DNA of 64,000 nt, from contig NC_063452.1 of assembly GCF_020379485.1 (NCBI RefSeq), forward strand, positions 35,487,608 to 35,551,607, written 5' to 3'. The notes under the pieces were generated by a model. The model ran no database searches. It was not told the origin of the DNA and saw only the letters and a list, made by a program, of their open reading frames with translations. The stretch is from Brassica napus. Lineage: Eukaryota > Streptophyta > Magnoliopsida > Brassicales > Brassicaceae. Each line of letters begins with the position of its first letter. Position 1 is the first letter of the stretch. The translations under genes and the position numbers were made by a program. Shown here one piece after another: positions 1 to 12,914 of the stretch.

Positions 1-1385
1 TTAAATTACTGAAAACAAAATTTCATTGTGGGATTAATAGTTTTAGTAATTTATAATTAAAAAAAAAAAATAAGTTGTCAATGATCGTTCAAAACTTTTA
101 TCAAAAAAAATTTGTTCAAAGTAAATTTTGAAACTAAAATATTGTATTTTATATGGTTTATAGTTTAATTTAAAACGATATATATATTAATCTTATTAAT
201 TAATTAAATTAGACTTTTTACTTATATAATTTTTGTAATCATTTGTATTTTGTAATAACAAAAATTTTAAACCATGGATCATAAAATTTGAATGTGAGAC
301 TTTTAACAGTTTTAGTAATTTATAGCCGTTTGTAAAAATTCAAAATATAACATATACATAAAAATCTAAATTTTTATTATATGGTTATTGTGGTTGTTTA
401 ATTTATTTAATAGCTTAAAATTAAACAAATATGATAGAAGATACATTATTTTTTATCAAATATTTATTATTCAAAATCATTAATTGCCATATATACTTTA
501 GCAACATTTGGCAATTCCGTAAATTTTATTTAAGGAAATAATAAAGTACATTAATGATGAATTTATTGTTAGTTTAATAAAAAGTTTATTATGTAATTAA
601 ATGGACCAACATATTTTTCTAATGATTCTAAGAATCATTATAGTGATGACATGTGGCTTCAAAAAAAAGTTGTAATACTTCTCAAATAATATATAGGGGA
701 TCTGACCCAAAATATCTAAATCTAAATATCTGAATCGAATCCAATTTATAAAATCACTCGAACATATACTAAACCTTAAACTAAAAACCTCAAAATCTGA
801 AATCCACCGAATCCGATCCAATACCCGTATACGCAGACCTAATACTGGCTCCTCACTCACTAATTATGTGCACAAAAATTATATTGACAGTACTCGTCGC
901 AAGTCAACATTCGATAAAATAGTAGAGGTTTTACTCCAGAAGTAACGAATTTAAAAGACAGGTTTGCTAACGTAAGAAAAAGGAGTTTAACATTTACAGT
1001 TTTTATTAAAACATAATTTCAGATAAAGTTAGAGATCCTCGCTAACATTTTGATGCCATAGTTAGTAATACAAAATCATCCTAAAGGTTAAGGAATCTTA
1101 TAGAGATATAGAGCAACTGCAACACTTGCTTATCGGGATCAAGGTGGTCTACAATCAAATCAGATCTTCCAGCTTCCAAAAGACACTGATCTAAATCACG
1201 TCAGCATCTTTTATACCAAAATAGAGTGTTACCAATCACCACACTTCCCGCAGAGATAACACAACCACAAATATGGATATAATAAATAGATGAGTTTGGT
1301 TTTAAGCCTGCGGCCTTTCAGCGGAATTTGAATTTATACAAACCAAAAAAAAAAAAAACGAGTTGGGAATAATGACTCGGTACTC
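1..1385. other. AT-rich intergenic region downstream of MAD1
   Basis: No gene is visible. The stretch is very AT-rich. Around 690-850 it carries short degenerate runs of the type GATCCGATCC / GAATCGAATCC, which are common in decayed hAT-like elements of this family, but no ends can be defined. The 3' UTR of MAD1 should lie at the right edge, just below 1386. Confidence 0.5.
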
Positions 1386-4300
1386 TCAGTATAGCGTGCG
1401 GCGGTTGAATGATTCCATTGTTAAATTGGCTGTAAAAGCTGGAATCGAGTTGAATTTCCTGATGAATATTTCTATCTGCAATCAACACACATAGAATGAG
1501 GACTGTACACTGCTATACTAAGAGGATGATCATGTTACCAAGGAAAAATAAGTTCTGCACTTTACCTGCTTCGCTATCTCACCCTGAGAGGTGTATTGAT
1601 TGTCCTGATGGGATGAAATCAGTATTACTAAATCAACCGAGACAAAAAAAGCTTCAAATGCAACATTTGAAGTGTATATATATAAAAGTTGCCCTATAAT
1701 GACTTACTAGGATGCTAGTGTTTCCAGATTCGTAATCAAATTCAAGTTTTTCACCGTCACTTTGAGCATAGATCGACTGGAGAGTAAAACGAGTAACTGG
1801 GATTCCATTGGGACGCTGATGTTCATCCATTACAATCTGCCACGAATAAGATAACAAGTTTCTGTACGTGAACAAGGATTTATGATCATCATTAATAATG
1901 GAAGGAATCACAATTAAAGGCAGTAAAGACATGCGAGTGCTACGAGCAAGTGGCCTACCTTATAACCGAAAAGCTCACAACAAGCCCTCCTAAACACGGA
2001 AATCCTATCAGCAAAAACAGTTTTGTACCTGTTTCATAGTCTCCACATGCTTCAGTATGAGGAAAGAAAGGTTACAGGTCGGACAAAAGTATGTATTCAA
2101 CATTTATCAACGACATACCTCTCTTCACGTTTCTCAAGTGTAGCAATTTGCTCTTTTAGTTGAGCAATCTTTCCAGTTATATGAGAATCAACTAGCTTAC
2201 CTGCATCTCCTGTGAAAATATTCACGAAAATAAATTGTCTGGTTTATATATTTTGATTGATTTAGAAATCTATATAGTATTTATAAATCCAAGTAAAATA
2301 TGCAAATCCGGAGGTTTTCCCTCGGATTTGAGTCTTTGTATTTTTAACTAAAAAATCCAAACAAATTCATTCAAATCCATTATAAAATCAAATATATTAG
2401 TAAATCCGTACGATTGAATAACACTTGATTTGATACAGAATTTATGAATCATTAAACCAATAACACATGATTTTAATACAGATTTGAAAATCATAGAACC
2501 AATAACACTAAATTTAGTTTGGATTTTCAAATCCATTAAAATACAACAACCAATAACCCCTACTTACTCTGTAAACTACGATGACTTTTTTTTTAATGCA
2601 TGCAGAGTATTATGACACAGAGAAATTAATGCATGTTTCTACAGGCTTAATTTAATTTGTAATTGTTGACTACTGGCAACATCAAAAAAGGAAAAAGGTT
2701 AGAAAATTCGAAATTTACCTGACTGGCTCTTCAATTCTTCAACAGCTTGAAGTCTTTCTTTTGTTTTTTGTAACTCTGCTTGTAAAGCTTCTATTGTTTG
2801 TTTGGCCTCATTCTCTACACCAAGAGTATTCACCATGCGCAAAACCCTTGTATTTGCAGCAGAGAAATCACCATGTCCCAGCTGCCAAATAAAAAGCAAA
2901 CCATATAAATGCTAAATGGCATTTTTGTTTTTGCTTTTACAATATAATGGAACATTTCATGGTACCTTACACTAACAAAAGATGATGTACATAAAACTCA
3001 TTTTAACCATGGAATATGTTCAATTTTCAGTAAAAAATGTCAAGAGTTGGTCTTCAAACACTGTGTTACAGTTGAGTACCTTTGACTCCAGTAAAGAGAT
3101 CTCAGAGCGTAGGCGATCACTATCCCGTTCCAGCGACTTCATTCTCCTTGCTTCACTGACTAATTTATCATTCAGATGTTCTATTTCATCGCGTTGACGA
3201 CTATTGACATCTTTAAGTTGACTTAGCTCCTTCTCCAACTCCTTAAGATAGTTCTCCTTTTTCGCAAGAGAAGATTCAAAGCTCTGTACATAAATAAAAG
3301 GCAAACTAAGAATACGCTACGAACCAAAAATAGTCAATAATGGTATTCTAGAACCTCAGCAAGGGTTCCATCTGTTGTCGCGGACACAGGTCCGTCACTG
3401 TTGGACTTCCTTCGCTCACTAACAACAGCTTTTAGTTGTTCTTTCTCTTCTGTGACCAAAGCAAGCTGTCATTATAAGATAATATATCTGTTAGCAAGAG
3501 TGCCAAAAAAAAAACAGGTTTGTATCAACGATGTCCCGGCAAAACACTTGGGATATTATCCTATGAATATTGACTCTATTTACATAGCATTAATCCGCTT
3601 CTTACGAGCGCACAAACAATTTATCAACATGAAATACGGATATGATGAACCTTCCGACTCATACACAGCACAAGTAACAAAATTCAATCGTACCATTGCT
3701 TCAATCCTCTTCACATCAGATTTGAGTGCCTCAAATTTCTCTTTAGCTAATGCAGCCTCAGTTTCAGCATTCTGCTTGCCAAGTTGAGTAGCATCCAGAG
3801 CCGCCTCCAGTTGGTTAAAACGTGTACTTGCTTCCCCAATCTTCATAGTGCTATCAAGAACCTCCCTTCAAAAGACATAACACAAGTCACTAGGAAATCA
3901 TAGATACAGGGTTTACCTCAAATTGGTATAAGACTACTCTAGAAGATTGCTCTCACGCACACTTACCTCCTAAGATTTTCACTAGCAAGCCAGAATATCT
4001 CTAAAATATAAAGTTACATTTGTACAAAGTGGTGTTGCAAATGTCTATGATAAATAATATCTTATTCACCTACGAGAAATCGGGAAAATGAGGATAACGA
4101 CCATCTCAAATCTCTCAGCAGAGAAATCTTTTATGCACGTATAGTTATTTGAAACAACACCATAAGAAGACTAGTGATAAGCTTATAATCTGCTAAGACT
4201 ATGTTGACATACTTTTGCAGCGCCGAGAATTTCATAACAGCGTCATCAGGACAGGATACACCAGGAATGTTGTTTAGCAATGACTTCCAAGAGCACAACT

Positions 4301-5833
4301 CATTCTCCAATTTGTCAAAGCTTATCTGCAATTCAGGCAATTTTGATAACTCTGATTCTGCTCTCTCCCTAAGGCTTTTTTCTTCCAGTAATTTCACTTT
4401 CAACAGCTCAGCATCTAATTGCTGTGATTTTAGCTTTCTAGCTTCTCGGACTTCAGCTTCCTGATACAATTACCAAGTATCAATATTGTTAAGAAATACA
4501 ATATGGAAACTAGCATAACATTTTGTCAAACTTACACAGCGCTTAAGTTCCTCCAGGAGAGTTTTAAACAATACATTGTTATCAGAAGGAGAAGCTGCTT
4601 CAGAAGTGAACGACGAAAGCTTCTTGTATACTTCAGTTTTTTCGTGCAAACACTGCAAGAGAAACAAATAGAAAAAAAGTCAAATGAGTCAGCGAGAAAT
4701 CTACCAAAATAGTTGATAACATATAAAGATTTGTTTTTATCATATTTAACATTTACGTCAAAAAACAGCCTACCTCGTCAAATTTATGTTTAAGATCCTC
4801 CAGCTGTGATCTTAAGAGATCTGACTCCGTCTCTGCACTCTGTGCTCTACATTGCATCCTTTCAAGCTAAAAAGCAAAGAAAAGCTCCAGTCAAGATATC
4901 ATGAGAAACAAGCCTTGAGTGAATACATAAAGTCTCCTAATTGATACTTACATCTGCACCAATTCTAGATACAGAAAGCTTTGCTTCTTTACCCAAGTGG
5001 GCAATATCATTATTCAGACGATTTCTCTCCCTCTCCACACTACCAGACAACTGACTTAGTTTTTCTTCCAAAAGTTTAGCTTTTTCTTCTGCTGTTGCAA
5101 CTGAAGACTCGGCTTTCGTTCGGAGGTTCATTTCACTTTGAAGCTTTACCTGGTGACAAAAGGATTATGTTAACAAAACTTTTGCCACCAATGACAGTGA
5201 CAACAAATTAAAATGACAGATGAACAACCTCCAGGTCATGGCAAGACTGTAGTGCTTTTGTATACCGCTCTTGAGAATTATTCATCTCCATTAGGAGCTG
5301 CTCCTGAAGCACCTTTTCACGCCCTTTGGCAGCAGCAAGTTCTTGCTCCGAGTATAAGAACTTATCTCGAAATTGCTTTCTTTCTTCGTCTGTTGTTAGT
5401 ATAAGAAACCAAATCAGCTGCCAGAACCTAACTAGCATTTGGAATCAAGACTCTCTCTAGTTTCAAACTGAAAAGAACACACACACCTGCTTGGGTGAAA
5501 TTCTGATTTAGAGTCTGTAACATGGTCTGATACCCCTGCGCTTGTTTCTCTGCTTTGCTTAAGGCATCTAGAACATCAGATTTAACCTACAAACAATGAG
5601 AAAACCTTTAGATTTGAGCACCGTTGAGATTCGCTAGGAAGAAGATATGATTTAACAACCATTTGGCGGCACTGATAGGTGCAAAGGTGCTGATCGGAAT
5701 GGTCATGAGAAGCTGTTTGAAGCGGAGCAGGAAGAGGAGAATCTTCGTAGATAACGAGCTGGTCCCCGGTGGGGGTGGAGCTGCCGCCGGCTTCGGACCG
5801 GGCTTTCTTCGGCGGCGGAGTCCTCAATATCAT
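1386..5833 (-). CDS. MAD1: Mitotic spindle assembly checkpoint protein MAD1
   Basis: MAD1 is the coiled-coil scaffold that recruits MAD2 to unattached kinetochores and so delays anaphase. Sixteen coding exons could be joined in frame on the minus strand: 5833-5660, 5586-5487, 5389-5229, 5149-4952, 4866-4774, 4652-4536, 4460-4213, 3865-3694, 3465-3355, 3283-3080, 2881-2719, 2209-2119, 2028-1959, 1836-1708, 1604-1566, 1475-1386. All junctions use GT..AG and keep phase. The product is about 719 residues, against about 726 in A. thaliana. It starts MILRTPPPKK, runs as Glu/Lys/Leu-rich coiled coil from about residue 60 to 600, and ends in the conserved globular domain (RACCELFGYK, MDEHQRPNGIPVTRF) and ESFNRRTLY. 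An in-frame ATG five codons upstream (5848) was not chosen because the A. thaliana protein begins at MILRTPPP. No break was found, so the gene looks functional. Confidence 0.95.
2235..2568. mobile_element. MITE-like insertion in a MAD1 intron
   Basis: The intron between exons 2881-2719 and 2209-2119 is about 510 bp, much longer than the others. It is filled with AT-rich sequence repeating the words AAATCC and GATTT in both orientations, and ends in CAACCAATAACCCC. GGGGTTATTGGTTG is a typical terminal inverted repeat of PIF/Harbinger-type MITEs in Brassicaceae. The left terminus is degenerate, so the boundaries are approximate. Confidence 0.45.
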
Positions 5834-6588
5834 GTTGGACTTGAACAATTAGGGTTACGTATCTCCCAAAAAAATCTAGCTTCTCCGATTTGAAAACCAA
5901 GGCGCCACTGCCTCGAAAACCGACGAAGTTTTTGATGAGAGAGAGATAGAGGCTTTCGGAATTCGGACGAGGAAGGGAGCTAGATGGTCTCTCGTCGATG
6001 TGTAAATGCAATTTATAATGGGCCGTTTCTCAATGGGCTTACGATTGTGGGCTAACATCAGCACGTTTTCACATCAAAACTAATTTCGTTACCCAAAGGT
6101 CCTTTTTGTTTGATAAAAAAAAAAAGGTCATGTGAGAAATGGTGGTGAGTTCTTCTTTTCGCATAACACCGCTTCTTCACCATTTTTAGAGATGCTTGTA
6201 GTGCTGCGGAGGAAGTATGCATATTGGTGTTCAATAGATGCATATCGGCATAGAGGCAGAGTTGTTTTTTATGTTCTTTCGGCAACTTGATGGTGTAATT
6301 CTTAGCTTCCTGATTATCGGTATAACTTGAATGATAGCTTTATCAAGCAAAATTAAATGTGTGATTAAGGGGAGATCCAGCAGTCTCAGCTCGGAGTAAA
6401 TGTATCTTTTATCCGGTGACAATAAATGCTGAACGAAAATAGATGAAGTTTGTGTTGAACAAATTCTATGTCTCACTTTTTAGTTTAAGCATGAAACAAA
6501 TTCAGGGAATGCGCGATGGTTCAAAGAAATATTATGGTTTTCATGTCAATCACTTAAGCAAGTACTCAGTGTTTGCTTTTTAGGGATG
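5834..6588. promoter_or_regulatory. MAD1 5' flank and 3' flank of a disrupted minus-strand gene
   Basis: This 755-bp stretch holds the 5' UTR and promoter of MAD1. Its right end would be the 3' UTR of the minus-strand gene cut by the retroelement at 6594: joining the two sides of the insertion gives a reading frame that stops within this flank. No TATA box could be assigned with confidence. Confidence 0.4.
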
Positions 6589-6593
6589 GGTTT
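6589..6593. repeat. Left target-site duplication GGTTT
   Basis: GGTTT immediately precedes the TGTAAC end of the first LTR and is repeated at 14755-14759 after the last LTR. This is the 5-bp duplication expected from LTR-retrotransposon integration. Confidence 0.9.
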
Positions 6594-8232
6594 TGTAACA
6601 GCCCGATCCCCCGGCGTCCGACCGGGGTTATCGAAGGGGCGTTATGGACACGTGTCTACTCATTTAGCCAACCCTACGTGTCCCGTTACTGGTCCCGAGA
6701 GACGAGCGCATAACCTTCTTTGAAATACCGTCACACCCACATCCATATACTTCTACTTACAGTCCTGCGCACAGGAAAAAATGGAAACGGAGGGGTGAGT
6801 AACAAGTTACTCAGTGAAGTGGTTCTAGCCCAGCCTGCCCGCATGACACTCTATACTACTCTATGCGGGAACTAGGACTGACTAGCCACTACAATCAGTT
6901 AATGCATTTTATCATTTTCTAACGTCATCTATTGATTTTCCACATTCACTTCCATTCATTTCTAGCAACCTAGTGATCAATCAATACAATGATCTCACTC
7001 ATTGCCACACACGTCAAACCCTAGGCTTAACCGACTCATCATACCAGTCCGACTCGATCCTATGACACCTTTAACTCCCTGTTACCCGACCATGAGCTAA
7101 AAACCCTACAATGCACATCCTTTTCATCTTTTCGTCCTTTTCAACAGTGGGTAGCCCCAACTAGGCTTCTACCCCATATTCTTGTGGATTGGCCACATCT
7201 CCTATGGGTGCTTCCATATTCTTGTGGATTGGCCACATCTCCTATGGATACCTAGCGTGGACTACTACCCCACATACTTTCCTTAGACCCTCTATATGCT
7301 TTCCCACCCATGCTTAACCTTAACATCATTCTCTCATACTTTTACTTATCCTTTCACTTCCTTATCATTTTCACTTATCCCTTCCCATTCTCATTTACCT
7401 TCCTTTTTCATTCATACTTGTACTTGGGACTCAATTCACTAGACGCCACCCGCTATCGGTGTCACACACAATACACATCGCATTCAAGTTCTACTTCAAT
7501 AACTTTTATAATCATTACTCGTCTATCGTCCTAGCATTTATTTCTCTCTAGTATCCTAACTTCATTCACAACAACACATGGGACAACACATCCAAACATA
7601 CTAGAATCAACTACCAATCAATCATCACCACAACAATTCAATTCAGTTCATCGAGTCCCATTTATCAGTATGAGGGTTCTTATGCATCATGATCCATTCA
7701 TCTATCATCCTAGCAATACCATGTCCTATCAACCTAACTCCCAATCAGGGTCTAATCAAACCTAACTCCAACATATAGGAGTATACAGAATCATGAAAGA
7801 AGGTTGGGTTCGAGACACTCCACCTTAGTCTAGATCTGGATCTGGATCTGTAAACACGGATTTAAGAAGGTTGAGATCTGGTCACCACCACCACTTCACG
7901 GCGCTGGCGAGAGGGAGAGAGAGAGAGAGCGTGCGACGGCGACGAGAGAGAGGGGGTGTCGGCAAGGAGAGAGAGAGAGAGCGACGCGCGGGAGAGAGAG
8001 AGAAGAGAGAGAGGCAGCGCAGGATAGAAGGGGAGAGAGCTCGACGGCTAGGGTTTTCGGCCTCCGGGAATTCTCTGCAGAGCTTCGCTTCAGATTTGTG
8101 ATGAGGCAAAAAGGGAGGCTGCATCTCTTTTTATAGGAAAGGGGAAGGGAACCCCTAGGTTTTTGCCAAATGGGCCGTAGAGAAGCCCATATTCTTTGGG
8201 AAATTTTACGGGCCAGGGACCGGGCCGTTACA
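6594..8232 (-). repeat. LTR copy 1 (3' LTR) of the triple-LTR element
   Basis: TG..CA bounded, 1639 bp. It contains a direct repeat of about 35 bp (CCATATTCTTGTGGATTGGC...) at about 7176-7250 and a GA-rich run at 7914-8015. It is nearly identical to the copies at 9845 and 13118. Confidence 0.9.
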
Positions 8233-8555
8233 ATCCTCCCCCGTTAATCGGAATTCGTAGCCCACATCTTTCAGACCAATCGTTCGTTAACGAAATGAAT
8301 CACACATTCACACAACAATCAAGGGAGGCATACAAAGCGTGATAACTCTACTGGAATCTTTAAAACCAACGAATGAATGTCATAAATAAAAGGAGTAGGC
8401 CTACAATAGTTTGTAAGAGAACACTCAGCACATCTGCACAAAACACAGAATGCCGTAATGAAGGAAAGAACACCAACTCCAATAACCAATAAATGAAATA
8501 AAAACCAATAGCGAAACACGTGTCCTACTCCTACGATTCGTCCCTAGGATATCGT

Positions 8556-9638
8556 CTAGCCACATTGACATGGCGAGGGGCAGCGGGTCTCGGATCCAAG
8601 GTCTTCATCGCCCTCTGCGACGCGATCATACTCGGCCTCCGCCTCACTTTCCGCCAGCCACTCCTCCGCGTGCAGTGCTTGGTTGGCCATCCTTCTCACC
8701 AGTGCAAATTCCAGAGGCTCCAGAACTCCAACGAGCTCTTCACGAATATCTCCACGTAGTCCAGCCCTAAACAGATGACACCACTCCTCGGCTGGCTTCG
8801 GTTAACACCTCTTGGACGTATCCAAAAACTCCTCCAGGTAATCTCTCACCTTGCGTGGCTTCTGAACCATCTGGACCAGTACGTCACAATCACATGTCAC
8901 TGTAGGAGGTTTTCGCGGACGCCCCCGCTTTCCCTTAGCGAGTTCCCCGACCGGCACCTCATAGCCATCAACGTCCCTACCCGGGTTTCCTCCTTCCATG
9001 CTCGAGAGAGCGGCCACATCGGCTGCAATCTTCTCTTCTGCCTCCATGGCGAAGCCTGCCATCCGCCTCACTAGCGCGAACTCCAGGGGCTCCAAAACAC
9101 CCCTCAACTGCGCCTGGAGTTCCTTACGAAGCCCGCTCTTATACCATACGCACCACGTCTCTGCATTCTTCGGTTTACACAGCTTGGCTTGGTTGATGAA
9201 GTCCTCGGTGTATCCAGCGACTGATCGGTCCTCCTGAGCATTCTTGATCAGCACTCCACACTGGCACTTCCCGGTGAACACCCTTGGGGGTCCCCCTGCT
9301 GCACTTGGCGGCTTGCATGGACGGCCACGCTTCCTCGGGGGCCCCTCTTCGGTTGCAAGCTGGAACCTCGCATCGCCCTGCAGTAGACGTTCCTCCATAG
9401 CCATCCTCTGGAAATGTGGCATCAACACCTTATGCCTCACAGTCTGCTCATGCGGGTACCTGAATGGAAACTCCCTGTACTGCTCTTCAGGATCCGGAAA
9501 CATGGGTAGCACCAAGTTACCCTCCATGTCATAGTGACGCCTTTGGGCATACTCCCTGGTGTTCCTCCGTCCGTAGTGCATACGCGGCATCCTCCACTCG
9601 TAATGGTCAAGCGAAAACATCCTGCAATAAAATTTCAA
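8556..9638 (-). pseudogene. Gag-like protein, copy 1, with premature stop
   Basis: This is the first of two copies of the gag-like gene in the triple-LTR element. It is nearly identical to the intact 360-residue copy at 11832-12914, but a TAA at 8802-8804 replaces the CAA found at the same place in copy 2, leaving 278 residues and removing the second half of the duplicated domain. The frame is otherwise open down to 8556. Both AT-hook motifs and the first helical domain remain. The change is a single C-to-T on the coding strand. Confidence 0.8.
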
Positions 9639-9827
9639 TCAGAACCATAATAGATATATGGATATAGTGGGATTTTCAAATAATCTTTCACAATCCGAAA
9701 ACACTTAGTAATAACGAAATAATAAATTTTTTTTTTTTTTTTTTTTTTCCGAAAAAGAGTTTTTTTTTTTTTTTTTTTGAAAACGTCGGAAATGCCGTTC
9801 CCTTAATACAGAACTAAGGGATCTTAA

Positions 9828-9842
9828 CCCGCTCTGATACCA
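9828..9842 (-). other. Primer-binding site, internal copy
   Basis: On the minus strand this reads TGGTATCAGAGCGGG, two bases inside the LTR end. It is complementary to the 3' end of plant initiator methionine tRNA, the usual primer of many plant LTR elements. Confidence 0.85.
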
Positions 9843-9844
9843 AT

Positions 9845-11508
9845 TGTAACCGCCCGATCCCCCGGCGTCCGACCGGGGTTATCGAAGGGGCGTTATGGAC
9901 ACGTGTCTACTCATTTAGCCAACCCTACGTGTCCCGTTACTGGTCCCGAGAGACGAGCGCATAACCTTCTTTGAAATACAGTCACACCCACATCCATATA
10001 CTTCTACTTACAGTCCTGCGCACAGGGAAAAATGGAAATGGAGGGGTGAGTAACAAGTTACTCAGTGAAGTGGTTCTAGCCCAGCCTGCCCGCATGACAC
10101 TCTATACTACTCTATGCGGGAACTATGACTGACTAGCCACTACAATCAGTTAATGCATTTTATCATTTCCTAACGTCATCTATTGATTTTCCACATTCAC
10201 TTCCATTCATTTCTAACAACCTAGTGATCAATCAATACAATGATCTCACTCATTGCCACACACGTCAAACCCTAGGCTTAACCGACTCATCATACCAGTC
10301 CGACTCGATCCTATGACACCTTTAACTCCCTGTTACCCGACCATGAGCTAAAAACCCTACAATGCACATCCTTTTCATCTTTTCGTCCTTTTCAACAGTG
10401 GGTAGCCCCAACTAGGCTTCTACCCCATATTCTTGTGGATTGGCCACATCTCCTATGGGTGCTTCCATATTCTTGTGGATTGGCCACATCTCCTATGGAT
10501 ACCTAGCGTGGACTACTACCCCACATACTTTCCTTAGACCCTCTATATGCTTTCCCACCCATGCTTAACCTTAACATCATTCTCTCATACTTTTACTTAT
10601 CCTTTCACTTCCTTATCATTTTCACTTATCCCTTCCCATTCTCATTTACCTTCCTTTTTCATTCATACTTGTACTTGGGACTCAATTCACTAGACGCCAC
10701 CCGCTATCGGTGTCACACACAATACACATCGCATTCAAGTTCTACTTCAATAACTTTTATAATCATTACTCGTCTATCGTCCTAGCATTTATTTCTCTCT
10801 AGCATCCTAACTTCAATCACAACAACACATGGGACAACACATCCAAACATACTAGAATCAACTACCAATCAATCATCACCACAACAATTCAATTCAGTTC
10901 ATCGAGTCCCATTTATCAGTATGAGGGTTCTTATGCATCATGATCCATTCATCTATCATCCTAGCAATACCATGTCCTATCAACCTAACTCCCAATCAGG
11001 GTCTAATCAAACCTAACTCCAACATATAGGAGTATACAGGATCATGAAAGAAGGTTGGGTTCGAGACACTCCACCTTAGTCTAGATCTGGATCTGGATCT
11101 GTAAACACGGATTTAAGAAGGTTGAGATCTGGTCACCACCACCACTTCACGGCGCCGGCGAGAGGGAGAGAGAGAGAGAGCGTGCGACGGCGAGGAGAGA
11201 GAGGGGGTGTCGGCGAGGAGAGAGAGAGGGGGTGTCGGCGAGGAGAGAGAGAGGGGGTGTCGGCGAGGAGAGAGAGAGAAGAGAGAGAGGCGGCGCAGGA
11301 TAGAAGGGGAGAGAGCTCGACGGCTAGGGTTTTCGGCCTCCGGGAATTCTCTGCAGAGCTTCGCTTCAGATTTGTGATGAGGCAAAAAGGGAGGCTGCAT
11401 CTCTTTTTATAGGAAAGGGGAAGGGAAACCCTAGGTTTTTGCCAAATGGGTCGTAGAGAAGCCCATATTCTTTGGGAAATTTTACGGGCCAGGAACCGGG
11501 CCGTTACA
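9845..11508 (-). repeat. LTR copy 2 (shared middle LTR)
   Basis: 1664 bp, TG..CA. It serves as the 5' LTR of internal copy 1 and the 3' LTR of internal copy 2. It is longer than its sisters because of an extra GAGAGAG...GGGGGTGTCGGCGAG tandem at about 11190-11280. Confidence 0.9.
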
Positions 11509-11831
11509 ATCCTCCCCCGTTAATCGGAATTCGTAGCCCACATCTTTCAGACCAATCGTTCGTTAACGAAATGAATCACACATTCACACAACAATCAAGG
11601 GAGGCATACAAAGCGTGATAACTCTGCTGGAATCTTTAAAACCAACGAATGAATGTCATAAATAAAAGGAGTAGGCCTACAATAGTTTGTAAGAGAACAC
11701 TCAGCACATCTGCACAAAACACAGAATGCCGTAATGAAGGAAAGAACACCAACTCCAATAACCAATAAATGAAATAAAAACCAATAGCGAAACACGTGTC
11801 CTACTCCTACGATTCGTCCCTAGGATATCGT

Positions 11832-12914
11832 CTAGCCACATTGACATGGCGAGGGGCAGCGGGTCTCGGATCCAAGGTCTTCATCGCCCTCTGCGACGCG
11901 ATCATACTCGGCCTCCGCCTCACTTTCCGCCAGCCACTCCTCCGCGTGCAGTGCTTGGTTGGCCATCCTTCTCACCAGTGCAAATTCCAGAGGCTCCAGA
12001 ACTCCAACGAGCTCTTCACGAATATCTCCACGTAGTCCAGCCCTAAACAGATGACACCACTCCTCGGCTGGCTTCGGTTGACACCTCTTGGCCGTATCCA
12101 AGAACTCCTCCAGGTAATCTCTCACCTTGCGTGGCTTCTGAACCATCTGGACCAGTACGTCACAATCACATGTCACTGTAGGAGGTTTTCGCGGACGCCC
12201 CCGCTTTCCCTTAGCGAGTTCCCCGACCGGCACCTCATAGCCATCGACGTCCCTACCCGGGTTTCCTCCTTCCATGCTCGAGAGAGCGGCCACATAGGCT
12301 GCAATCTTCTCTTCTGCCTCCATGGCGAAGCCTGCCATCCGCCTCACTAGCGCGAACTCCAGGGGCTCCAAAACACCCCTCAACTGCGCCTGGAGTTCCT
12401 TACGAAGCCCGCTATTATACCATACGCACCACGTCTCTGCATTCTTCGGTTTGCACAGCTTGGCTTGGTTGATGAAGTCCTCGGTGTATCCAGCGACTGA
12501 TCGGTCCTCCTGAGCATTCTTGATCAGCACTCCACACTGGCACTTCCCGGTGAACACCCTTGGGGGTCCCCCTGCTGCACTTGGCGGCTTGCATGGACGG
12601 CCACGCTTCCTCGGGGGCCCCTCTTCGGTTGCAAGCTGGAACCTCGCATCGCCCTGCAGTAGACGTTCCTCCATAGCCATCCTCTGGAAATGTGGCATCA
12701 ACACCTTATGCCTCACAGTCTGCTCGTGCGGGTACCTGAATGGAAACTCCCTGTACTGCTCTTCGAGATCCGGAAACATGGGTAGCACCAAGTTACCCTC
12801 CATGTCATAGTGACGCCTTTGGGCATACTCCCTGGTGTTCCTCCGTCCGTAGTGCATACGCGGCATCCTCCACTCGTAATGGTCAAGCGAAAACATCATG
12901 CAATAAAATTTCAA
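11832..12914 (-). CDS. Gag-like protein with two AT-hooks and a duplicated helical domain
   Basis: An intact 360-residue ORF inside internal copy 2. It shows a basic N-terminus; an AT-hook-like RKRGRPCKPP near residue 103; a first gag-like helical segment (AETWCVWYNSGL ... VLEPLEFALVRRMAGFAMEAEEKIA, about 157-210); a second AT-hook KGKRGRPRKPP near 236; then a second copy of the helical segment (AEEWCHLFRAGL ... VLEPLEFALVRRMANQALHAEEW, about 285-335). GRP-core AT-hooks bind the minor groove of AT-rich DNA; the helical part resembles the retrotransposon gag (capsid) family in its EEW-x5-GL pattern. No zinc knuckle was seen. The role is inferred: particle or nucleic-acid binding for a non-autonomous element. 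The C-terminus is rich in Glu/Asp. Confidence 0.7.
   Translation of the reverse strand: MKFYCMMFSLDHYEWRMPRMHYGRRNTREYAQRRHYDMEGNLVLPMFPDLEEQYREFPFRYPHEQTVRHKVLMPHFQRMAMEERLLQGDARFQLATEEGPPRKRGRPCKPPSAAGGPPRVFTGKCQCGVLIKNAQEDRSVAGYTEDFINQAKLCKPKNAETWCVWYNSGLRKELQAQLRGVLEPLEFALVRRMAGFAMEAEEKIAAYVAALSSMEGGNPGRDVDGYEVPVGELAKGKRGRPRKPPTVTCDCDVLVQMVQKPRKVRDYLEEFLDTAKRCQPKPAEEWCHLFRAGLRGDIREELVGVLEPLEFALVRRMANQALHAEEWLAESEAEAEYDRVAEGDEDLGSETRCPSPCQCG

Noticed and set aside
5834..5848. Upstream in-frame ATG of MAD1 adding five residues
   Set aside because: The known A. thaliana protein starts at MILRTPPP; the upstream ATG is possible but has no support.
7310..7534. 74-codon frame repeated three times (also near 10561 and 13834)
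   Set aside because: It lies inside each LTR copy and is Phe/Tyr/Ser-rich low-complexity sequence; repetition reflects the LTRs, not a gene family.
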